The notes: a model not told the origin generated them from the sequence alone. A stretch of DNA of 64,000 nt from Apoderus coryli (GCA_911728435.2 OU452198.1:12248001-12312000); one strand, 5' to 3'; numbered from the stretch's first letter, positions 10,126 to 21,213 are shown. Translations and numbers: made by a program.

Positions 10126-10317
10126 AATCTTTGCTTATGGCAAATAAAAGCAAAAGAATACACAAACAAAAATCTCAAAAATCGTGCTTATGATGATCTG
10201 GTAAGCTATCGCCAGGCTTATTTTCCAAAAGTAGATCGTGGTTTTGTTACCAAAAAAATTCAAAATATCAAAGCTGCATTTCGGAAGGAGGCAAATAAAG
10301 TTTTGAAACCACTATAA
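10126..10317 (+). pseudogene. MADF-domain fragment
   Basis: About 63 codons read LCLWQIKAKEYTNKNLKNRA, YDDLVSYRQAYFPKVD, RGFVTKKIQNIKAAFRKEAN, KVLKPL, then stop. The spacing (LW...KEY.NK..K..AY..L, then VTKKIQN....FRKE..KV) matches the MADF (Myb/SANT-like) DNA-binding domain found in arthropod MADF-BESS regulators and in transposon-associated proteins. The usual first helix (F..LYR..P) is missing and no BESS motif follows. The frame continues upstream only into antisense transposase sequence. It could be a captured host exon, a retrocopy piece, or part of another transposon's accessory gene. Confidence 0.65.
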
Positions 10318-12599
10318 TGCCTGCACAAGCAATTGCCGTCCCTTTTTTGCTTTGCGAAAACATTTTTAACCACTTAATTTTTACTAAAATCCGCCTGCCG
10401 CGGCCAGAACTTTTAGCTCATCTAAAATACCAGGAGCCCGATCAAATCTGTCTGAAATGTATAAATGTACTGCACATATGGACGGATTTGAGACCTCGAA
10501 TCATGCGTGCAGATCCGGCACGCGTGCTTGGTTTTGTAACCATTTTGAAATTAGCGGGTGTTATATACATTCAGAAAGAATACTAATGTTATAGCTCAAT
10601 CCGAATGAACCCCAATATGCTATTCAAATTGTTACGATTCGTTTCAAGTTTTACGAGCGGTTTCAAATAAAGAAGAACAAACAAAGAATATCAACTTCAA
10701 TAATAACAGAATCAAATTATTATATGAAATAAACAAACAACTAAAATAAGCTTTATTAATCTGTATTAAGTAATGCAAAATTATTTACCATTATAATCTT
10801 GTATCACTTCCGGTCACCGACTTTAATTAAAATGAAATATTTAATTGGATAACCCTTTTGTCAATAATTTATCGAAAACTTTATTAGAAATAAAACGCAT
10901 AGTTCGGGCTAAAATCAACTAATTTAATAATTAAAACTAATTAAAGAAAATGAATAACAACAAGAAATAAATATGTATAAATAAAAGAAAGAGAATAAAA
11001 CAATTAAGCGTTAATGAAAATTTAAAAGAAAATCTTAGTTATTACTTGTACTACTTAAAAATAGGGAAATTAATATAATTCGAATAATTATATTAATTCC
11101 TGTATGAAACTTTAATTACTATTGAAAACTGAATTTATTTCAATTACTAAAAGAAATAACTTTAAACTTTATATAAAAAAAACGGATTAAACAAAAAGGC
11201 CTTCAATTAAGAGAATATCAAAACTTACGGAACTTTATACAATTCACTACTTCAGAATAAAATGAAATGGACTTAATCTTTAAACAAAACTAGAAAATAA
11301 TTCTTAGCTGAAAAATATACCAAGTCCAATAAACAAATTAAAATATTTAATTTAACTTTATACAATTTAGAAAACACTTCTTTACTCAATCAAGGCTAGA
11401 ACGATTCTAATCTTAAAGTCTTATTGCCTTTCCAGAATTGCCTCATAAAAGTCACATAGTAGGTAATACAAAATGAAAATAAGCAAATCAGAAAAAAGGG
11501 GCCATTTTACAATATATACCCAAATACATCTACAGGGTGAGAACATTACAAAATAAGATACATTTTTATTTGTATGTCGACTTTAATAAAGATTCTTGAT
11601 TTTGGAGTTCGCGACTGGACAAAAACCCATAATTTTTTATGCGCCCGTTATATGTATTATTTTGATATGGGAAACCGTGACGCCTTCCAACTAGCTTGTG
11701 TATATAATAATAAATGTTCGACATTTAATTTACATGAAGTTATATCGATAGTTTTGAGTGTTTAGATCACCGGGTATTTCCAACATGTCATTCTTCGAAT
11801 AAGAAAAAAAGGTTGTTTTTTTAGGTACGTAACAATTCCTTTAGGCAAGATAATATTTGTATTACTTGCAGATGTTGTAATACCTATATCCATAGAAGAT
11901 AAGATAAACATACCCCTTAAATTTTATCACTCAAAAGGAGAGTTTAGAACATTTGTATACAATCTACTATAAACTATAAAACTCAGACATAAACACAGGG
12001 TAGGACAAAAGTAAATTCCATTGCCCGTCCGTCTTATTACAGTTTGTTAATTAGTGGACAAGGAAAGATTTAGTTCCTCCAATCCTGATCTGGCGAATCA
12101 AATCTTTAAGTATCTGAACTGTGAGATAATCCCGGCGTGTATGGGGCGCTATTGTAGTTCCTACCTTTACGTATAGCTGCACAGCAATACACATATTTCG
12201 TGCTGTTATGTGATTGTCTCAGACAGTATTGCTGTTTACATTTCCTTATTGGCTTTTCAGATTTGGCGAATTTGAGTAAATAGCGGACGCTAACGGGGGA
12301 AAGAGATATGAGCGTATGAAGGAGAATACTCCATAAATCAATAATATACCCAAGAATAAAACTTAAAACTGAATTATATTACTATGAAGAATAATTAATT
12401 ATCTATAAATATTCCTAATGTTGTTTTTATATTATAAAATGTAATAATACACAACAATAATTTCATTATTTGTTACAATTAATTATAGGAAATTAACCGT
12501 TATTATTGGAAAACAAAATTAAATAATTATCTAATTAGAGCTATTATTATTATTTGAGAAAATAGGTAAGTATTCAATTATTGTTTAGCAATTTGCTAA
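10318..12599. other. AT-rich stretch without recognisable genes
   Basis: A frame at 10317-10586 (89 codons) has fairly balanced base composition but no similarity I recognise. From about 10600 to 11500 the sequence is very A-rich on the plus strand. ACAGGGTGAGAAC near 11533 resembles the common CAGGGTG terminus. The right inverted end of the 9448 element lies at 12136-12156. After that nothing is identifiable. Confidence 0.4.
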
Positions 12600-13147
12600 T
12601 GCTTAACTATATACAGGGTGACTGTTGGTCGATGGTATATTAGACATTTTCAGAAAACTAAGCATACGAGTGTTTTCAACATTTAAGGGATGACTTATAG
12701 GTCTATCACTCTATGATAATGTGAAGTCGATACCAACTCTTTTATTTCAAACACCCTCTATATAATTATATTTTTGGATTCCTTATCTGGTTTGGAGTAT
12801 TTTCTCTTAACATTTTCCTATAACTGCTTTTGAGTAAATAATTTATTTAATTTTTTTTTGGCCCTAAACAAGTCTACGGAAAATATTCGACATTTCCATA
12901 ATATATTTATGTGACGTAAACATAAAAACATAAAAAAGAACGAAAAATAAATAATAAACGACTTATTAAAATTAAAAATATAAGTTTAACATAATCAACA
13001 AAATATCCAAAGAACCAAAACATAAAACACATAAGTTTGATATAAACATAAGTAATTAGGAACTTTGTACTCGAAAGAAAACACAATAATTTATCAAAAT
13101 CTTCCATAAATATAAAAAACAAAAATAATAGAAACCATGCCAAAAAT
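12600..13147. other. Degraded CAGGGTG-terminus element and AT-rich DNA
   Basis: TATACAGGGTGACTGTTGGT at about 12612 is a typical left terminus of the TA-flanked palindromic elements of this window, but no partner terminus is evident. The rest is low-complexity AT-rich sequence; the minus-strand frame at 12907-13143 is composition-driven (Phe/Leu/Ile-rich) and not supported. Confidence 0.35.
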
Positions 13148-13195
13148 ACTAAACTGACAATCGTTTTACCATTTCACCAAAACACTTCTTTTAAA

Positions 13196-13238
13196 TCTCG
13201 ACGCGCGTTTCGCTAACAATGTTAGCATCCTCAGGAGA
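13196..13238 (-). ncRNA. Hammerhead-type ribozyme motif, left arm
   Basis: Exact mirror image of the motif at 13261-13303 within the palindrome, with the same core, same extra U, same stem II and same GUC site, read on the minus strand. Because the arms are complementary, either transcript could instead fold into one long hairpin that hides both motifs. Confidence 0.5.
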
Positions 13239-13260
13239 GAATTAAAACGAGTTTTAATTC

Positions 13261-13303
13261 TCTCCTGAGGATGCTAACATTGTTAGCGAAACGCGCGTCG
13301 AGA
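13261..13303 (+). ncRNA. Hammerhead-type ribozyme motif, right arm
   Basis: Order of parts: stem I UCUC, core CUGAGGA (the variable N7 position is G), one extra U, stem II GCUAAC/GUUAGC around AUU, core GAAA, palindromic CGCGCG as stem III, cleavage triplet GUC, stem I GAGA. All conserved core bases are present. The U between the core and stem II departs from the textbook structure, so activity is uncertain. Confidence 0.5.
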
Positions 13304-13609
13304 TTTAAAAGAAGTGTTTTGGTGAAGTGGTAAAACGATTTTCAGTTTAGTGTTCTACGCCAAAGGTTCTACTCATCGATTACATGCCAAAAATGACAAA
13401 GGAAAACTCTAATTACAGCGAGTTTTAGTTTTAAACCTTAATAATAATACCTATACTACACCTAACACAAAGTGTCAATATAAACTATACAGGGCTATTC
13501 ACGCCATACGACACGGAATAGTGTGGCTAAACTATTTAATTTCCTTAAAGTTTTATTCATGGGATCGATAAAAATGATTTATGGCTACATTTTAAAAATA
13601 TTGTGGATC

Positions 13610-13676
13610 TATACAGGGTGTCTCAAATATAAGAAATTAACCATAGTTGCGTTTTTTTAATGGAATGCCCTGTATA
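13610..13676 (+). repeat. About 70-base CAGGGTG...CCCTGTA mini-unit
   Basis: A short block starting TACAGGGTGTCTCAAATA and ending AATGCCCTGTATA, with CATAGTTGCGTTTTTTTAA between. The same unit occurs at 28461-28528 (direct), 28273-28340 (inverted) and, damaged, at 30094-30137 (inverted). Confidence 0.6.
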
Positions 13677-15163
13677 TGAATATATTTTTAGATTGCCCGT
13701 TCAAAATAAACCTAACTTTCATTTAAGTACATCTCACCTAAACCTGACAGTTTTTTAAATATCTTAAATTTTATAAAAATATAGACATAATTTGAATGAA
13801 AAAATTCACACCTATTCGTTTGTTCTTTTTAAGCCAGTCTGGGCTGATAAATATACCGACATATCACTTGGTACGTCAAATATAAAAAACCCTCAATACT
13901 AAATACAGGATGTCCAATAATATAAGTTATGTGAACGTAAAGTTTAATTCTAAATAACTTGTTTATTTCAAATGGAACACCCGGTATATGAGGTCAAAAT
14001 TAGATGCACAAAGTAATTATCTGTCAAATACTATAATACTTTCCTTGGGATAACTCTTGCAGTTTTCAGTGAAAATGCACTGTTATGTTAGTGGACTGTA
14101 TGATTTTTCACTTCTTGTATTAAATAAACTCATTTGTAAATAAACAACTAAATATCTTTAATTTTGATAAAAAACATATTATAAGAGTAAATAAGTGTTG
14201 TTATGATGCTTATAGCACACGTGCAAAAAAAGGAATGAATAACATATTTTCAATAGGTACACTATTATAGTCTTGTAGCTGTGTGAATTGTCTATATGAA
14301 GGAAAACACAAAAAGAAAGAGTCACTGTAAACTTTAGAATATGTATAAATATAGGAAGTAAAGGAGCTAGAATAATGATATGCAGTGTTGTCATGCAGTT
14401 CATAACTACGTACGGAACATGCACATATTCATAATATTAGGCGAATTTTTAATTGAACCTGTTAATTTCATGTAGACCACCCTGTATTTGATGATGATGA
14501 AATTAATTAACTATTAATCACAATATAAGGTTTTCCTATAAATATGTATATTTTTAATTTTGCATGGAAAAAGCACATATTGGTAGTAATAGGAAAATTT
14601 TCAAAATTATAATATTTGTCAAGTCAGCTATGAGAATTTGACAAACCATATATTTAAACACTAACAAAATAAATAAATACATTTTTAACTTAAACTAAAT
14701 AACAAGATATACATAATTACTGATAAATATTATAAAAAATGTTCAAAATGATTGGACTCTAGGCACATTTGATTCCTTTTCTTAAATCCTTCAACAACTA
14801 TATAGTCCAATACCGAGCAAAAGCATCAAAAAATTGAAATTTTTTCCTTGCCTGAAAGGTTGTGAATTTTAGACAGGACAATGATATTATGAAGGGCTAT
14901 TTGCATGCCAAACGGCATGCGGAGGCAGGGTCATTAAGGATAGTTTCTTAGGGCTTGAATGATAGCGTTCTATAGTCCTATGCTTTAACCTTTACGTTAC
15001 ACCGTTTCTAAACGCTACGTTTATTTGCTCCTTCATCTCCTCTATTAAAAAGTTTTCATTTTCGATGATTTTGTTCCTGCCCATGTACAAAATTCAATAC
15101 GATTCAAAATCAATATTGAGAAGTTCTTGATGCAGTTGCACTGTGTTTGGGTGGTATCTTTCG

Positions 15164-15330
15164 TTAAACTGCCTTAACAGACTCTGGAAGACCGCTTTTT
15201 TGGGACGATTTTGCGCTGGCAACCTTTGAGTAAATTCGCGATGCCAGTAAAGCGTTTTTGGACCATTCTCCGAGAATAAAAATCATGTCTATTCTTTCTC
15301 CTAATACGTTCGCAGTTTTGATTAATTGAA
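15164..15330 (-). pseudogene. Transposase N-terminal helix-turn-helix fragment
   Basis: The minus strand reads ANVLGERIDMIFILGEWSKN, ALLASRIYSKVASAKSSQ, KSGLPESVKAV. This parallels the frame at 29332 (EERIDIILIYGECHQNSLLA, SRVYAE) and fits the first helix-turn-helix of IS630/Tc1/mariner transposases of the type often annotated DUF4817 (ER.DI..I.GEC..N...A.R.Y...FP.R..P). Only about 50 residues survive; the DDE domain is missing, so it is not functional. Confidence 0.65.
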
Positions 15331-15500
15331 TTAAATCAAACGTCACAGATAAAAAGAAACGAATAGGTGTGAATTTTTTCATTCAAATTATGTCTATATT
15401 TTTATAAAAATTAAAATATTTAAAAAATTGTCAGGTTTAGGTGAGATGTACTTTAATGAAAGTTAGGTTTATTTTGAACGGGGAATCTACAAATATATCA

Positions 15501-16984
15501 TATAAGTAAACAGCATTAATAAAATTATTAAAATACAGTTTGCTAACGAAAAGTTTTCCAAAATTTTATTAATGCTTTGTACTAAGGACCAGTTTTGTCC
15601 TAAAATTTTCAAACTCGAATTTCTCGAAAACCTTTAAGTTTTTCGGGAAAAAAGAAATATGCCTTTTCTATGTAGAAAACTTTATTTAATCACATTTTTG
15701 ATACAAAATGAATAAAAATCATAAGGAAAAAAAGTTAGGTAATAATTAATGCAAGGGTTCCCCCTCCCCCGTTTACCCGCCTATGGTCATCCTTTTTTAT
15801 TCAATTTCATGTCAGTTTATGACATTTAACTAGGTGAATAAATATGCTACATTTGGTTAATTCATCTTTACTCGTTTCGAAAATATTTCAAAAAAATCGT
15901 CCTCAGGCAGTCATCTTTAACACCCTGTATGTTTGTAAATAAGGACTTTTCAAAAAATTACAATTTAGGTTTTTTTCATGATTAGATGTCCCCAATTCGC
16001 TCACAAATTTTGGCCATGTCTTTCTGAAACACCCTGTATAACAGTAAAATAAAATAATTCGATAATTTTAGGTAGTAATGTGATTTCATTATGAATTACC
16101 GTGTATAAATTGTAGTTGATTACGCATAACCCCACCTGTTTTATATTTTGTTTCAGTTTCACACCTACGAAATGGTACGCTAAAGTGTGCACAACAGTTA
16201 CTTCGTGTGTAAAGTTTATTTGGTTGCCTAAACTGTTTATCTAGTTTGAATTTGAACATTTCGTTGTTAGAAGAAAAGTGATAATGATTTTGACACCTGG
16301 ATTCTGTAAGAAAAATGAAGTTTGGGGTAAGTTAGTTAGTTAATTAGGCTAAATTTAATTAATATTAGAAATAATAGTAGCTAACGATAAAAAATTAAAA
16401 GGATTTCATGTCCGTAAATATAATAAATGAAAAATAATTTAATGGCAATGGGAGATGCTGGCAGAAGGATAAAATGGTTTCCTGCTAGCGTTTTGTGTTC
16501 ATACTATTTTTATTTATATTTATTTCTATTTATACGACTGGTTTTACCTATACATTGAGTTTGTTCGGCCTCTGCATGGTATAGGATATGCATTACTATG
16601 TACATGTAGATGATACGTGTTTACATGTGTCTACTGTTGTGTATCCTATTGTGCTTAAATGCAGGCCGATATTTGTAGATGGGCAACGACTATGGTATTC
16701 TGACGAGCTCATAACAACAGCGAAACGAATTCGTCAGTATCTGTCTACCCATGCATTATTTTTCAGCTAATGATAAATAATATTTCGCATAATCATAAAC
16801 TAAACTAACTACGTTAAGTGGGTACACAGGGTGCGACTAATATCACCTAGTTTTTCAAATATGAATATAGTCAGTTGCGTACCTATTTATTTTTTATAAC
16901 AACAAAATTACACTATATTAGTTAAGTTGCGTCGAACTTCCTCAATAAATCAGAAAATCTAATTTGGAGGTAATGAAAAAATAC
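15501..16984. other. Spacer with scattered CAGGGTG-type termini
   Basis: CACCCTGTATG near 15922 and CACCCTGTATA near 16031 mark ends of degraded elements, and ACACAGGGTGCGACTAATAT lies near 16826. A C-rich tract sits near 15765-15780. The frame at 16588-16770 is unassigned. No gene is supported. Confidence 0.4.
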
Positions 16985-18218
16985 AGGCTGTTTCATAACA
17001 TATGCGCAGGACTTTAAAATGTGCGGGCTCGTCCAAAAATATGAAAAAAAGTTAATACTAACTTACCCTCTAAAATGCAGCATTTTCGAGATGTGTTGAA
17101 ATTGAAAAAAAAATCTCTTTTTTGCAATTATCTCCGGAAGCGTTTATCGTACAGAAAACAGCTTTTGTAAGCATTTTCTACTCATAATAAGCTGTCTTTT
17201 GTACAAGATTTTTTTTTAAATCATAATTGGTGAAGATTTTGAAGGGGCAGTGGGTATTTTTCTAGCCAATTTCTACGCCACTGGAAAAAGTACGGTTTTA
17301 AGATACCCGGTTGAACCGCCAATGTTTTCTGCACAAAAAAGGTACTTTTGGTGATAAGTTCTAACGTTAACCGTTTTCGAGGAATCAACTTGTTGAAGAA
17401 CATGCTCAATTTTTTGAAATAGCTTTAATTTTTTCTACTAATTAAACGAAATTTGTTTAAACGTTAGAACAAGTAACAAAACCAAACGATAAGTTAATAA
17501 TAGCAAAATAAAAAAAAAATAACAAATCATACACAGTTAAATTAAATGTTGGAAATGTCCGCCGTTATCTTAAAAACACGAAGCAATTGACTGTCTGTAG
17601 GAAAATTCCCAGAGTGTTCCGAAAGGGTTTTAGATGGCCCCAAAAGAAAAATTCTAAACAATTAAGTTCGGGAGATCGCGGGGACCAAGGATCTGCACTT
17701 GTGGACCTCCTCGACGAATCCAGCAGTCTTGGTATTCGTCGTTCAAGTATTGACGAGGAACCAAACTAAATAGTGGGCCGGAGCCCCATCATGCATAAAG
17801 TACATGTTTTGTCTTACTTGAAGCGGTACATCTTCCAGCAGTTCCGGCAGTACTTCTTCTAGAAATTAGCGATAATCTGCACCGTTTCTTTCTGTTTGGT
17901 AAAAAATGTGGGTCTATCAAATGATCACTGATGAAGCCAGCCCACACACTCACGAAACATTGTTGCTGATGATCGCCTTCTGCAATTTCCTGTGGATTTT
18001 CTTTAACCCATATGTGGTAATTGTGAAAATTAAAAAAAATACCATCTCTCGAGAAAGAGGCTTCATCGGTAAACAGAACTTCGGCTCCAAACTGAGGATT
18101 TATTACTATATTATTATTATTTGGCGATTAGGATGTTTTTCTTGATACAACCGCCTTGCTTCTACCGAATTACCGCTCGCCATTCCGTACAGGTAATGCA
18201 TTTCGCGCATTTCAGCGT
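16985..18218 (-). mobile_element. Family C mariner-type element, copy 1
   Basis: The non-coding end (16985-17430), beginning GGCTGTTTCATAACATATGC, is repeated at 18418-18652 plus 19129-19340 and, inverted, at 21541-21779, where it ends in CACCCTGTATA. Here it is followed by a minus-strand transposase. The matching opposite terminus is not obvious, so the element is probably truncated near 18220. Confidence 0.65.
17545..18218 (-). pseudogene. Mariner-type DDE transposase with internal deletion
   Basis: The minus strand begins near 18215 with EMREMHYLYGMASGNSVEAR, RLYQEKHPNRQ (first helix-turn-helix). A short AT microsatellite follows. The frame then resumes directly in the catalytic domain: FGAEVLFTDEASFSRDGIFF (first Asp), VSVWAGFISDHLIDPHFLPN, LPELLEDVPLQVRQNMYFMH, then DGAPAHYLVWF (second Asp). 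The region around the third catalytic residue is frameshifted, and a stretch near 17545-17560 retains the terminal NGGHFQHL-like motif. The second helix-turn-helix is deleted, so this copy cannot be active, but the family is clear. Confidence 0.85.
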
Positions 18219-18332
18219 TTGTGTCATTTATTTGTAATTTTGTAATACAAATTTACTTTTTTCAGGTACAAACTTAATGTTATTTTTAATAAACAAACAA
18301 TGAACTAATTGTTCTTTTGACAGAACGTAACT

Positions 18333-18415
18333 TTTGTTTGAAAATTTGAAGCCTACTTGAGAAAAAAATTATTACTTATTTTATCAAGTAGGATTCAAAT
18401 TTTCAAACAAGGCTT
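18333..18415. repeat. Small hairpin repeat
   Basis: TTGTTTGAAAATTTGAAGCC at 18335 is mirrored by GGATTCAAATTTTCAAACAA at about 18392-18411, with a short AT-rich loop. It directly precedes family C copy 2. Confidence 0.7.
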
Positions 18416-18724
18416 ATGGTTTCATAATATATGCGCAGGACTTTAAGTGGTGAGAGCTTGTCCAAAAATATAAAAAAAAGTTTCTATTAGCTTACCGTCT
18501 AAAGTGCACCATTTTCGAGATACAGGGTATTGAAATTGAAAAAAAAATCCGTTTTTTGCGAATATCTCGGGAACTGTTTATCGTACAGAAAGCAGCTTTT
18601 GTAAGCATTTTCTACTCATAATAAGCTATGTTTTGTGCAAGGATTTTTTTTTGTTATCATTCAAATAAAATTCGTCAATTCCACAAACAAATCAATTTAA
18701 TATGCTTCACAATACATATATCAA

Positions 18725-18766
18725 ACCAAACATGTTTAGGGACACTCTGTTCCCATCATCAGTGGT
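18725..18766 (-). pseudogene. Hammerhead-type motif with broken core
   Basis: Opposite arm of the same palindrome, read on the minus strand. CUGAUGA and stem II are kept, but GAAA has become UAAA, which removes an essential core guanine, so this copy should not cleave. Confidence 0.6.
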
Positions 18767-18982
18767 ACATTAAATTATTTTTAAAATTGAAATTTGTCTC
18801 GAGAAGGTTAATTGAATTCAGACAGATTCATTCGTGAAAACGGAAATTTGTTGTAGTGTATAAAAAAACGGGAATTTTTTATACAGTACAACAAATTCCC
18901 GTTTGCACAATTGAATCTGTATCATGTCTGAATTCAATTAACCGTCTCGAGTCAAATTTCATTTTTAAAAATAATTTAATGT

Positions 18983-19024
18983 ACCACTGATGATGGGAAC
19001 AGCGTGTCCCGAAACATGTTTGGT
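18983..19024 (+). ncRNA. Hammerhead-type ribozyme motif
   Basis: Stem I ACCA, core CUGAUGA, one extra U, stem II GGGA(A)CA/UGUCCC around GCG, core GAAA, palindromic CAUG as stem III, cleavage triplet GUU, stem I UGGU. All core bases are present. The extra U after the first core segment is shared with the other motifs of this group. Confidence 0.55.
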
Positions 19025-19128
19025 TTGATATATATACTCTGAAGCATATTAAATTGATTTGTTTGTGGAGTTACGAATTTTATTTGAATCATGTGATTTG
19101 CTCCTCGATATTATGGACTACTTTAGAA

Positions 19129-20419
19129 GATTTTTTTTGAATTCATAATTAAACGTTGAAGATTTTGAAGGGGTAGTTGGTTTTTTCTCCCCAATTTCTA
19201 CGCCACTGGAAAAAGTACGGTTTTAAGATATCCATTTGAACCGCCAATGTTTTCTACACAAAAAGGTACTGTTGGTCATAAGCTCTAAAGTTGATCGTTT
19301 TCGAGGAAAATCAACTTGTTGAAAGACATGGTCAATTTTTTGAAATAATAGTTATTTATTATACAAGGGAAAAAAGTCCTAGATTTTAGCTCGACGGACA
19401 CAAAAATCCGAGAGCTAAAATCTAACATTTTTCCCGTGTATAATACACTATTTTTTTCTGTGACGAGAAAAACGTCGATGTAATGTTGAAAAAATATTAC
19501 ACATCAGAAAATTATCGAAGTGAAATTTGAAGTTTTAAAAACCTTTAAAGTACCTATTCAAATATCTGTCAATGTCATTCTGTGATTTTATTTAAAAATT
19601 GCGAACCCTCCACAGGAGTCAGTAGGAGCAGCGAAAGTAGCGCCACATTATTGCCAGTTTTGATATAAAGGAAATGTAACGTTTGTATAATCAAAGTTCC
19701 TAAAATTAAATATCTACCTTTACTTTGTGTATATATACAGGGTGTCTGTACAAAATCATAGCACAGATTTGTGGGGTCAAAATAATATGAATGAACGTAA
19801 CTTACCTTAGTTCAAAATTGCTGCGTTTCGAAAATACAGGGTGATAAAGTTGAAAAATAAAAACTGAAATTATTGAATATTATGGACATTTTCCAACGAA
19901 TTATCGTAAAATCTAGTACACATGGGTTTTTTGGAGTGCGAAACCCGAATATGGACATCATTTCACTGTGCGCCACACTGCAATTGTGATCTAATAAAAT
20001 ATGCGTAACTTTTTCCTCAGTATAATTTTTTACTTTTTTTGTTCACGAAATAATGCACTGTACATTTCCAAGCAATAAAGATACTCTTGTTCAAATTCGC
20101 TAAAGTAAGTCGATTTCGAGATATCTCGGTTTTTAGTGTCTAGTGTCGCACTGGAATATTTTAATTATTTTGAACAACAATAATTTGTTATTGCATTAAG
20201 GATGAAATATGGACAGTTGCTTCTTATTGTCAAATTTTTTTATTGCCGTTAAACTACGGTCGCCTTTGGGCGATTAGTCGCTGGGCCTGCCAAGCATATT
20301 TTTTTGTCAAACGGCCCAAAAAATTTACGTTTTCAATCGAAAATTGATGAATTTGTCATTAAAAGTAACAATTTTTTTTTACTCAGTGAGGAAGAATTTA
20401 TTTTTATATTAGCAAATTT
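19129..20419. other. Family C continuation, small hairpin and an unpaired terminus
   Basis: 19129-19340 matches 17215-17430 (family C). 19345-19450 is a hairpin in which TTATTATACAAGGGAAAAA is mirrored by TTTTTCCCGTGTATAATA. ATACAGGGTGTCTGTACAAA near 19735 is a CAGGGTG-type terminus without an evident partner, probably belonging to the element that carries the transposase to the right. No gene lies in this interval. Confidence 0.55.
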
Positions 20420-21113
20420 GTATTTTAATTATAACTTTGTAATAATTGTTCAAAATGGCCTCCGTTAACATATGTACAAAGATTAATCCGACGCAAAAAA
20501 TTTAAATAAACTCTTTGCATCTATTCGGCATTGTTCTTCAACGCATTAACTACATTTTGTATTCTTCCCACAGTTCTTCTTCACTATCGATTTGTCTGGA
20601 GTATACGTCGTTTTTAAAGATCCCCATAAAAAATAATCCAACGGAGTCATATCCGGTGCGCGTGGCGGTAGTTTACATGAGCGTCATTGCCTCTACCAAT
20701 CCATCTGTCTGGTTACTGTTCATCTAAATAATTTCGAACATTTAAAATAAAATGTGGTGGAACACCGTCATGCATAAACCACATATCCTGCCGGAGTTGT
20801 AATAGCAAATCGTCTAACAAACCTGGCAACGTATTTTGTAAATGTTCCAAATAATCAACGCCATTTAGTCTTGGCGGAAAAACAACAGGGCCGAGAATAA
20901 AATTGTCAATTATTTCTGCCAATACGTGAATCCTAAACTAGTGTTGATAAAGATTTACTTTGGTAGCATTTGGATTTTCATCAGCATAGACGTGTTCGTT
21001 ATGCAAGTGTGTTATACCACTTCCCGTAAAACATGCTTCATCAGTAAATAAAATTTTCTTAGCAAAATTCATAATATGTTCTCGTTGCGCAGTAATGAAT
21101 CCACAGAAGTCTA
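20420..21113 (-). pseudogene. IS630/Tc1/mariner-type DDE transposase fragment
   Basis: The minus strand from 21110 reads LDFCGFITAQREHIMNFAKK, ILFTDEACFTGSG (first Asp), HNEHVYADENPNATKVNLYQ, a stop, then EIIDNFILGPVVFPPRLNGV, DYLEHLQNTLPGLLDDLL, QDMWFMHDGVPPHFILNVRN (second Asp), YLDEQ, a stop. A frameshifted third-motif region follows, and finally YVNGGHFEQLLQSYN before a stop near 20425. The domain order is standard. The N-terminal DNA-binding half is missing because sequence homology ends at 21113, next to a hammerhead palindrome. It is closely related in type to the transposase at 33711-34744. Confidence 0.88.
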
Positions 21114-21171
21114 ACCTTTGGTTAACTCCACAAACAAATCAATTTAATATGCTTCAGAGTATATATATCAA

Positions 21172-21213
21172 ACCAAACATGTTTCGGGACACGCTGTTCC
21201 CATCATCAGTGGT
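21172..21213 (-). ncRNA. Hammerhead-type ribozyme motif
   Basis: Minus strand: ACCA, CUGAUGA, U, GGGAACA/UGUCCC stem-loop, GAAA, CAUG, UU, UGGU. It is identical in design to 18983-19024 with an intact core. Confidence 0.55.

Larger units (their letters stand above)
9448..12162. mobile_element. TIR-bounded element containing transposase and MADF fragments
   Basis: ATAGCGCCCCATACACCGGC near 9447 is mirrored by CGGCGTGTATGGGGCGCTAT near 12136-12156, giving inverted termini of roughly 20 bases. Between them lie the minus-strand DDE transposase fragment (9535-10113), the plus-strand MADF fragment (10126-10317) and about 1.8 kb without recognisable genes. A TA lies close to each end, as expected for Tc1/mariner insertion. 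Whether these termini belong to this transposase is an inference from position. Confidence 0.5.
13148..13382. mobile_element. Palindromic hammerhead-bearing element with 12-base TSD
   Basis: 13148-13351 is a nearly perfect 204-base palindrome centred at 13249/13250 (I see about two mismatched pairs), followed by about 31 non-palindromic bases. The whole is flanked by a 12-base direct repeat CATGCCAAAAAT at 13136-13147 and 13383-13394, a convincing target-site duplication. Each arm contains a hammerhead-type hairpin. Established knowledge: Penelope-like elements carry hammerheads in their terminal repeats and make duplications of about this length. That makes a minimal inverted-repeat derivative of such an element likely, although no protein is encoded. 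Confidence 0.75.
13490..15500. mobile_element. Palindromic mariner-type derivative element
   Basis: Arms 13689-13848 and 15351-15490 are reverse complements, joined outward to CAGGGTG-type termini (13611). Internally the minus strand encodes a fragment of transposase DNA-binding domain (15164-15330). The left flank (13490-13760) is homologous to 28340-28560, so this is one family with the element at 28461-30137. Between 13850 and 15160 I recognise little; a minus-strand stretch near 15050-14940 reads IEEMKEQINVAFRNGVT, similar to C-terminal parts of such transposases, but weakly. Confidence 0.6.
18653..19128. mobile_element. Hammerhead-bearing palindrome inserted in family C
   Basis: Arms 18655-18865 and 18880-19090 are reverse complements meeting near a CGGGAATTTTTTATACAG centre. 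The insertion splits family C sequence that is continuous in copy 1 (17195-17225). It is flanked by GATTTTTTTT on both sides (18642-18651 and 19129-19138), a likely target-site duplication of about ten bases, weakened by low complexity. No open frame is conserved. Confidence 0.7.

Noticed and set aside
12907..13143. 78-codon Phe-rich frame on the minus strand
   Set aside because: Low-complexity AT-rich DNA; hydrophobic bias follows from T-rich codons.
17925..17975. Hammerhead-like string CTGATGA...GAAAC on the plus strand
   Set aside because: It lies within minus-strand transposase coding sequence and the intervening bases cannot form stem II, so it is coincidence.
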